Shown here: positions 1-5,100 of the stretch, in pieces
Layout: every line of letters begins with the position of its first letter
Numbering within the stretch: the stretch's first letter is position 1
DNA from: Eggerthellaceae bacterium
GTDB lineage: Bacteria > Actinomycetota > Coriobacteriia > Coriobacteriales > Eggerthellaceae
Assembly (NCBI GenBank): GCA_003452695.1
Contig: DMNP01000341.1
Location: forward strand, 1 to 5,355
Direction: 5' to 3'
Length of the DNA: 5,355 nt
Notes under the pieces: generated by a model
What the model was told of the DNA's origin: nothing
Seen by the model: the letters and a program-made list of their open reading frames with translations, nothing else
The model's database searches: none
Position numbers and translations under genes: made by a program

Positions 1-6
1 CCGAAG

Positions 7-59
7 CCAAGCCCGAATCCCCTCTTCCCGTCCCGGACGCCGGCCGGGCCGCGGGCAGC
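7..59 (+). repeat. Copy A of an intergenic GC-rich repeat
   Basis: This sequence just beyond the 3' end of the tubby-like gene resembles the reverse complement of 1713-1766. The two share an identical 12-base block GCCCGAATCCCC (11-22 here, opposite strand 1751-1762 there). After a weakly similar middle and a one-base gap they share a block of the form CCGGCCnnGCCGnGGGCAGC ending at 59. Inside it, CCCGG (32-36) can pair with CCGGG (44-48), but no T-run follows, so it is not a clear terminator. Confidence 0.5.
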
Positions 60-65
60 TGCCGA

Positions 66-701
66 TTACGCGCCCGTGCTGTTCGCGCCTGAAGTCTCGG
101 ATGCCGTGCGCTCCCCTTCTTCGGCGGCGCGCTGGGCAAGCAGCTCTTCGTACGTAATGCCCTTGTTCGTCTTTATGCGGTTAATCCACTTCTTCAGGCC
201 CGTTTCCTCGAACGGCTCGCCTTCGCTCTTGCCGCGGTAGCTTTCCTTTATGGCCATGGCGATGACGCAACATGCGGCAATGCGCAGCTTGGAAAGGTCC
301 TTCACCTTTATCTCCAGGCAACGGCCCTTGTCCTTGAACTTCACGTGGCTTATGCGGGCGTCCAACTTGCCCGTTCCCGTGTTGTGGAAATCGAGCGGCG
401 GCGTTTGCAGCGAACCGACGATATCCCAGAGCATGCCCTTGAAGAAGTAGTGCTCGAACAGGGTGTAGGTGTGCAGCTCGTATTCGTAGCGCTCTACGCC
501 CACGTAGTACACGAGCGTATGCGGGTCGAAGCGGATGCGCGCCATTTCGCCGCCCATGCGGTTGAAGATGGCCACCTTGTCGTTTTCCTTGGTCCAATCG
601 GCTTTCACGGTAAGGAACACATCGCCATCGGCATACCAGAGATTGAAGTCCTGGCGCTTGTCCACAGCGTCGATTTGCATGTACACGCGGTTGTTTCTCA
701 C
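66..701 (-). CDS. Tubby C-terminal/LURP-one-like small cytoplasmic protein
   Basis: The product is 211 residues from a GTG start at 699-701. That start follows AAGGAG (minus strand, 707-712) with a 5-base gap, which is why it is preferred over the much longer open frame running antisense to nothing useful as far as 1541. Residues about 7-152 alternate short beta-rich stretches (DVFLTV, KVAIFNRMGGEMARI, VYYVGVERYEYEL, HYFFKGMLWDIVGSL, LDARISHVKF, CLEIKV) and end in a hydrophobic helix (about 138-151, LRIAACCVIAMAI). This order matches the LURP-one-related/tubby C-like fold, a beta barrel around one buried helix. The tail (about 152-211) is charged and probably flexible. There is no signal peptide. 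The biochemical role of bacterial members is poorly known and I assign none. It lies 68 bases downstream of the methyltransferase on the same strand. That a gene is present is near certain; the fold is moderately sure. Confidence 0.85.
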   Translation of the reverse strand: MRNNRVYMQIDAVDKRQDFNLWYADGDVFLTVKADWTKENDKVAIFNRMGGEMARIRFDPHTLVYYVGVERYEYELHTYTLFEHYFFKGMLWDIVGSLQTPPLDFHNTGTGKLDARISHVKFKDKGRCLEIKVKDLSKLRIAACCVIAMAIKESYRGKSEGEPFEETGLKKWINRIKTNKGITYEELLAQRAAEEGERTASETSGANSTGA

Positions 702-706
702 AGCTG

Positions 707-712
707 CTCCTT
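707..712 (-). promoter_or_regulatory. Ribosome binding site fixing the GTG start of the tubby-like gene
   Basis: On the minus strand AAGGAG is followed by five bases (CAGCT) and GTG at 699-701. This is the only good Shine-Dalgarno near the start of the conserved reading frame, and it decides an unusual GTG start. Confidence 0.8.
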
Positions 713-729
713 CGGAAACGATCGGGCAA

Positions 730-752
730 GCGGGCCCGTTTGCGCGGCCCGC
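730..752 (-). other. 7-bp GC stem-loop in the leader of the tubby-like gene
   Basis: GCGGGCC at 730-736 and GGCCCGC at 746-752 are perfect reverse complements around a 9-base loop. The hairpin lies between the methyltransferase stop and the Shine-Dalgarno of the tubby-like gene. No T-run follows on either strand, so it is not a normal intrinsic terminator. It could be a leader structure or an mRNA-processing or stabilising element between the two genes. Confidence 0.45.
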
Positions 753-768
753 GAAAGGTGACCGCAAT

Positions 769-774
769 ATTATA
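769..774 (-). promoter_or_regulatory. Possible -10 element (TATAAT) for the tubby-like gene
   Basis: The minus strand carries a perfect TATAAT that overlaps the TAA stop of the methyltransferase (770-772). A transcript from it would have a leader of about 60 bases containing the 730-752 hairpin. No good -35 is seen at the usual distance and there is no TGn extension, so co-transcription with the upstream gene remains equally likely. Confidence 0.3.
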
Positions 775-1633
775 CACGGGGCGAGAACGCGAGGTAGGAA
801 TTCATGGTGCCCGTTCGACCGTCGGCGCGATAGCGGTCCAACAGCACGGCGCGTCCTGCCACGTGGTCGGCGAGCGCATCCAGCTCTTCGTCCGAGAAGC
901 TGTGGCAATAGCGATGGGCGCCGGGCTGGTTCTTCCATCCCAGCAGGTAGTCGCCTTCGTCCAGATGCAGGTTGCATTCCAAAGCAGCGAGCGCGGCCTG
1001 CGTCTCGCGTTGGGCCTTCCGGGCGAAGCGGTCGTCGCAGTCGAACTGCCAGAACGACACGACCACCGCGCCACCCGGACGGCATGCACCGAGCAGGCTT
1101 TCCAGCAGCGCGGTGCGCGCGCGGGCGCCGGGCACATGATGCGCGAACCCGAAGCACGCCACGAGATCGCATGGAGCGATGGCCAGATCGCGCAGGGGGT
1201 CGCGGCCCTGCAACAGGGCGCTTGTGACGTCCGCCTCGTGAAAGGCGAAAGCGGTTTGTTCGTTCGGCTGGCACGGTTCGCCCGAACCGCTCGAAGCGTT
1301 CGACAGGCCAGGTTCGCCCTGCTGGCCGAGCTGGACCGGTTCGCCCTGGGGGACCGGTTCCTCCGATCCGGGCAGGAGCGCACGGCACGAATCGACCGCA
1401 TGGTAGCGCGCTGCGGATGCCAGGCCCCGTTCGCGGCAAAACGCCCGGAAACGCAAATTGCCGCCGGCAACGTCCAGCACCGAGCACACCGTGCCGCATG
1501 CGCGCAAGGCATTCGTCCAGGCGCGCTCCCAGCCGGGCCACGGGTGGTCGCGCGTGGCCGAGAACGACGACGCGTGCTCTGCGTAGAACGATGCCGTAAG
1601 CCCGTTCAGCATATGTGCGGTGTATGCATCCAT
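770..1633 (-). CDS. Class I SAM-dependent methyltransferase, Trm9-like
   Basis: The product is 287 residues from the ATG at 1631-1633; another ATG at 1640-1642 would add three. The Rossmann motifs are in order: motif I VLDVAGGNLRF (52-62), the acidic end of beta 2 HAVD (78-81), EADV (133-136), the post-II strand CDLVACFGFAHHVPG (155-169) and RPGGAVVVSFWQFD (185-198). The C-terminal part, GDYLLGWK then HRYCHSFSDEEL (about 227-251), recalls the Trm9/ALKBH8 group that methylates modified wobble uridines. The substrate here is not proven; a small-molecule substrate is possible. Between motif I/beta 2 and the next strand sits a low-complexity insert rich in Gly, Glu and Pro (about 89-127). No Shine-Dalgarno precedes either ATG, but an extended -10 lies just upstream, so a near-leaderless mRNA is likely. 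The open frame continues to 1780 through repeat DNA, which argues against a start there. Confidence 0.85.
   Translation of the reverse strand: MDAYTAHMLNGLTASFYAEHASSFSATRDHPWPGWERAWTNALRACGTVCSVLDVAGGNLRFRAFCRERGLASAARYHAVDSCRALLPGSEEPVPQGEPVQLGQQGEPGLSNASSGSGEPCQPNEQTAFAFHEADVTSALLQGRDPLRDLAIAPCDLVACFGFAHHVPGARARTALLESLLGACRPGGAVVVSFWQFDCDDRFARKAQRETQAALAALECNLHLDEGDYLLGWKNQPGAHRYCHSFSDEELDALADHVAGRAVLLDRYRADGRTGTMNSYLAFSPRV
1253..1369 (-). repeat. Degenerate repeat insert in the methyltransferase (9-base multiples)
   Basis: GGTTCGCCC (plus strand) occurs at 1275-1283, 1311-1319 and 1338-1346, and GACCGGTTC at 1334-1342 and 1352-1360. The spacings between GGTTC cores are 36, 27 and 18 bases, all multiples of nine. 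On the coding strand they give repeated GEP or EP peptides (EPVPQGEPVQLGQQGEP, SGEP). The insert lies between conserved methyltransferase motifs, so it probably forms a surface loop, and changes in unit number would keep the frame. Confidence 0.6.
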
Positions 1634-1642
1634 GGGTGGCAT

Positions 1643-1651
1643 TCTATACCA
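1643..1651 (-). promoter_or_regulatory. Extended -10 promoter for the methyltransferase
   Basis: The minus strand reads TGGTATAGA, a TGn motif joined to TATAGA (one mismatch to TATAAT) with TATAGA at 1643-1648. Expected transcription start is around 1634-1637, within a few bases of the ATG at 1633. There is no good -35, as is common for extended -10 promoters. The position suits a leaderless or near-leaderless transcript. Confidence 0.4.
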
Positions 1652-1712
1652 AGCGTGTATGATGGAACCTGCGTGCGGCCACCCGGCTGCCGCGCGCAGA
1701 GGCGGACGAGTT

Positions 1713-1766
1713 GCTGCCCACGGCTTGGCCGGGAGGCCCGCCCCGGGCAGGGGGATTCGGGCAAGG
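1713..1766 (-). repeat. Copy B of the intergenic repeat, inverted relative to copy A
   Basis: Read on the minus strand this copy begins near CCTTGCCCGAATCCCC and ends in GTGGGCAGC. It matches copy A (7-59) at both ends and forms the left arm of the long inverted repeat with 1808-1858. It lies upstream of the methyltransferase. Confidence 0.5.
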
Positions 1767-1858
1767 CTATCGGCTAACAATAGAATTATTTGAAGCTTGT
1801 GCCTGCAGAATCGCCCTCACCCCATGCCCAGGGCGGGCCTCCCGGCCAGGCTGTGGAC
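1716..1858. repeat. Long GC-rich inverted repeat around an AT-rich centre
   Basis: The left arm 1716-1743 and right arm 1831-1858 are reverse complements at 25 of 28 positions, with a perfect 17-bp core (1727-1743 with 1831-1847, GGCCGGGAGGCCCGCCC). Weaker complementarity continues inward (GGGCA at 1745-1749 with TGCCC at 1825-1829, then GGGG at 1751-1754 with CCCC at 1820-1823). The loop includes the only AT-rich stretch in this intergenic region. There is no T-run after either arm. It may be a pair of oppositely placed dispersed repeats rather than a functional hairpin. Confidence 0.75.
1808..1858 (+). repeat. Copy C of the intergenic repeat
   Basis: This is the right arm of the long inverted repeat. 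From GAATCGCCC it runs through GGGCGGGCCTCCCGGCC (1831-1847) to GTGGAC. It is nearly identical to copy B in its second half and diverged in its first half. Confidence 0.5.
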
Positions 1859-1871
1859 GGTAACCGAGGCC

Positions 1872-1887
1872 CCCGCATCCCCCTGCC
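1872..1887 (+). repeat. Partial copy D of the intergenic repeat
   Basis: CCCGCATCCCCCTGCC matches the minus strand of 1746-1761 (CCCGAATCCCCCTGCC) at 15 of 16 positions. It corresponds to the first half of the repeat unit and sits 13 bases after copy C. Confidence 0.4.
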
Positions 1888-1923
1888 ATTCGGCGCATGG
1901 ACGGGCCGAATACGGGCGCGGGG

Positions 1924-1932
1924 TGGTAGTAT
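1924..1932 (+). promoter_or_regulatory. Candidate extended -10 for the permease gene
   Basis: TGGTAGTAT is a TGn motif plus TAGTAT (two mismatches to TATAAT). A transcript from here would carry a leader of about 160 bases including the hairpins at 1950-1965 and 2043-2085. No convincing -35 is seen. It is the best plus-strand candidate I found, but weak. Confidence 0.25.
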
Positions 1933-2042
1933 GGAGAGCGGAGATGGATGGGTCCTGGTGGACCCCGCGGCCTTCAAAGCCGTTGTGGGGCGCGCAGAAC
2001 GTCTCGGGTGTGTTCGATTCGCACGCATCTCCGCCAATGCGA

Positions 2043-2085
2043 TTGCGGGACCGGGCGCGAAAACGTCCGGTCCAGGCGCCCGCAA
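2043..2085 (+). promoter_or_regulatory. Nested stem-loop directly upstream of the permease ribosome binding site
   Basis: The inner stem pairs 2048-2057 with 2064-2073 (10 bp including one G-U pair; GGACCGG with CCGGTCC is perfect) and closes a six-base loop CGAAAA. The outer arms TTGCGGG (2043-2049) and CCCGCAA (2079-2085) are also perfect complements. They share two bases with the inner stem, so they can coexist as a bulged structure or compete. The structure ends three bases before the Shine-Dalgarno AGGGGGA (2088-2094), where it could influence ribosome access. Confidence 0.5.
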
Positions 2086-2087
2086 GC

Positions 2088-2094
2088 AGGGGGA
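2088..2094 (+). promoter_or_regulatory. Ribosome binding site of the permease gene
   Basis: AGGGGGA lies six bases before the ATG at 2101. The ATG begins the conserved N-terminus of the family, so spacing and homology agree. Confidence 0.7.
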
Positions 2095-2100
2095 CCGCAG

Positions 2101-5100
2101 ATGGCCAATGCTTTCAACAAGGAACTTGTGCGATCCATCGCCCAGTCGGCGGGGCGCTTCGCTGCCATTGCAATCATTTCCTTGCTCGGGGCGGGCGTCT
2201 ATTCCGGATTGCGCATGGCTGCGCCCGACATGCGCATTGCCGGGGACGAATTCTTCGACGGGGCCAATCTGTACGACATCAGCGTGGTGTCAACGTTGGG
2301 GCTGGACGACGAGAGCATAGCCGACCTGGGCGCCGTGCAAGGGGTTACAGCCGTCATGCCCGAGCGGCGCAGCGATGCCATGGTGCTTGTGGGCGAGAGC
2401 AGCTTTGCCGCGTGCGTGGAATCGCTGCCGATGCAGGCGGCACGCGATTCCGACACGTCAGATGGGGTTACCGCTCTAAGCGAAGACCCCGCATACCTTA
2501 ACCGTCCTATTCTGGTCGAAGGCGCGTGGCCCGAGCGGCGCAGCGAATGCGTTGTCGCAGCGCGTGCGGCAAACGAGCTGGGCATACATGTGGGCGACCA
2601 GGTTCGCGTGGAACGGGTTTCGGGTGGTGCAGCGCCCGATGGGGGCGAACAGGGCGTGCGCGACGTGTTCGCGCAAACACGTTTCAGGGTGGCGGGCCTG
2701 GTGAATTCTGCGGCGTATGCCTCTTCGGCCATGCTGGGCACGACGTCGCTGGGAACGGGCCAGTTGGATCTGTACCTGTTCGTGGGCGAAGACGCCTTCG
2801 ACGACGACCTGCCGTATTCGATTGCCTATCTGAAGGTCGAAGGTGCGGAGGGCAAGGCATGGGGCTCCGCCGCCTATGACGACGCGGTGAACGAAGTGAA
2901 GCGGCGGGTGAACGACGAGGCTGCTGCCATCGGCCAGGCCCGCTGGGAACGCGTGCGCGCCGATGCCCAACGGGAATTGGACGATGTCCGCAGCGATTAC
3001 GAGCGCGAACGGGCCGACGCGGAAGCCGAGCTGGCCGATGCGGAAGCCGAGCTGGCCGACGCGCGCAGGGAACTGGACGACGCCCAGGCGGATTTGGCAG
3101 CCGGCAAGGCGGACGTGGACGCGGGTGCAGGGCGGCTCTGGTCCAGCGAAGTGCGGATGCAGCGTAGCGAGTCGGACTGGGCCGCCGGCAAGGCCGAACT
3201 GGACCGCCAGCGAGCAGCCCTGGAAGAGCAGGTTGCGGGCATGGGCGACGTGGCGGCCAACCGCAAGCAGCTGGTCGCGGGAATCGCCAAGGCCGAGGAT
3301 GGCATTGCGAAGCTGGACGAAGGCATCCAGAAAGCAGTATCGGGCATCGCGCAGCTGGATGCGGGAATAGAGCAGGCCCAGGCTGGCGTCGCACAGCTGG
3401 AAGGGGGAATCTCGCAGGCAAGCGCCGGTGTTGCCCAGGCGGAGAAGGCGCTTGCGCAGGCGAAGGCCGCAGGTGCCGGCAAAGCCCAGATTGCTGCTGC
3501 CCAGGCCCAGCTGAAGGCGGCGCAGGCCCAGCTTGCCGAGTTAAAGGGGAAATTGAAGGATGCGAAAGCCCAGGAAGCCTCGCTTAAGGAGCAGCGCGGC
3601 AAGGCGCAAGAGCAGCTTTCCGCATTGCAGGAGCAAAGGAACGAGGTGCAATCTCAGCTGGCCGACTTGCAACAGAAGCTTGCGCAGCTGGATGAAGGGG
3701 TTGTTGCCCTGCAAGAAGGCCGGACCCAGCTGGATGCGGCACAGGCCCAGATGGACAGCGCGCGGTCCCAGTTGGACAGCGGTTGGAGTCAGCTGCGCCA
3801 GGGGCGCTCGCAATACTACAGCGGCCTTGCGGAATACAACAGCGGCTATGCCGAGTATCAGGATGGCGAGCGAGAATATGCCGATGGCCTGGCCGAATAC
3901 GAAGAAGGGCGCGCCGAGGCCGACGAGAAGTTCGCCGACGCGGAAGCCGAGCTGGCCGACGCCCAGGCCGATATCGACGACATCGAAGGCCCCGAAGTGT
4001 TCGTCCTGGACCGTTCCAAGAACGCCGGCGCAGCCCAGCTGTCGTCGGATGCGGACGGCATCACGCAGATAGCGACGTTCCTGCCGTTTATGTTCTTCCT
4101 GGTGGCAGCCCTTGTGTCGCTGACGAGCATGACGCGCATGGTCGACGAAGAGCGGCTGGTCATCGGCACGCACAAGGCGCTTGGCTATGGGCCGGCGCGC
4201 ATCACTTCCAAATACCTGGTGTACGGCGTTCTGGCAAGCGGCATTGGCAGCGCCGCGGGCATCGTGGCGCTTGGAAAGCTGCTGCCGTGGTTCATCCTTA
4301 CCTCGTATCAGGTAAGCTATGCCATTCCCTGCGTCCCCTTGCCCATCGACCCGCTCATCGCCGCAAAAGCGGCGGGACTGTCGGTGGGGGTGACGGCGCT
4401 GGCCACGTGGGGCGCGGTGGCGGCGAGCTTGCGCGAGAAGCCGGCGGCGCTCATGTTGCCGCGCGTTCCGAAGGCGGGCAAGCGCATCTTCTTGGAACGC
4501 ATACGACCGCTGTGGTCGCGCATGTCTTTCTCGCATAAGGTGACGGCGCGCAACCTGCTTCGCTACAAGAGGCGGTTCTTCATGGCCGTCGTCGGCATCG
4601 CCGGGTGCACGGCCCTGCTCATGGTCGGGTTCGGGCTGCGCGACGCCATCGGCGGCATCGTTTCCAACCAGTACGAGGAGCTCATCAACTACGACGCCGT
4701 CGTGCGCATGGACGAGGACGACGTCGACGAGCAGCGCGACTCGGTGATCGGGGCGCTTCGCGAGTCGGACGTCGAATCGTACCTGCTCGTGAATGATTTC
4801 AACCTCATCGCGCATGGTCCTGGCGACGACTTGCGCATCGAGGTCATCGTGCCGTCCGACCCTTCGGAGCTGTCCGAGTTCGTGACGCTGCGCGACCGCG
4901 AGACCGGCGCCGGCATATCGCCTGACGGCACGGACATCGTCCTGACCGAGAAGGCCGCGTCCGTGCTCGGCGCGCGCGTGGGCGACACGGTGGAGCTTTA
5001 CGAGGAGAACCTCGTCGGCGATGCGAAGGGCTCGCCGCGCACGTTCACGGTCGGCGGGATCGCGGAGAACTACCTGGGGCATTACGCCTACCTCATGCCG

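Larger units (their letters stand above)
1634..2100. other. Divergent intergenic region without a supported gene
   Basis: This stretch of about 470 bases separates the minus-strand methyltransferase from the plus-strand permease. It holds a minus-strand extended -10, a long inverted repeat (1716-1743 with 1831-1858) around an AT-rich centre (about 1765-1800, the only AT-rich island nearby), a further repeat fragment at 1872-1887, a plus-strand extended -10-like motif at 1924-1932, a 6-bp tetraloop hairpin (1950-1955 with 1960-1965) and a nested stem-loop at 2043-2085. Open frames exist on several frames, but none has a recognisable product. I see no tRNA, regulator gene or ATPase here. Confidence 0.7.

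Noticed and set aside
1..65. Intrinsic terminator after the tubby-like gene
   Set aside because: A short stem (32-36 with 44-48) exists, but there is no T-run on the minus strand. The sequence is better explained as a repeat copy.
702..1541. N-terminal extension of the tubby-like gene to position 1541
   Set aside because: The extension is Arg/Pro/Gly-rich, lies over the conserved methyltransferase frame on the same strand, and the GTG at 701 has an AAGGAG at the right distance.
740..1777. A 345-codon plus-strand open frame across the methyltransferase
   Set aside because: The minus-strand frame carries SAM-binding motifs in the correct order; this frame has none and an Arg-rich composition.
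1634..1780. Methyltransferase start at the ATG of 1778-1780
   Set aside because: The added residues come from the inverted-repeat DNA, are Pro/Ala-rich and unlike the family, and an extended -10 lies inside the stretch.
3001..3960. CRISPR-like or satellite array suggested by repeated GCC/GAG/CTG words
   Set aside because: The repetition follows heptads of a coding coiled coil. There are no regular spacers and most units are not identical in DNA.
3541..5082. A 513-codon open frame on the minus strand, opposite the permease
   Set aside because: Its product is rich in Arg, His and Asp with no family resemblance, while the plus strand shows clear FtsX-family motifs and membrane segments. It is a GC-rich antisense shadow.
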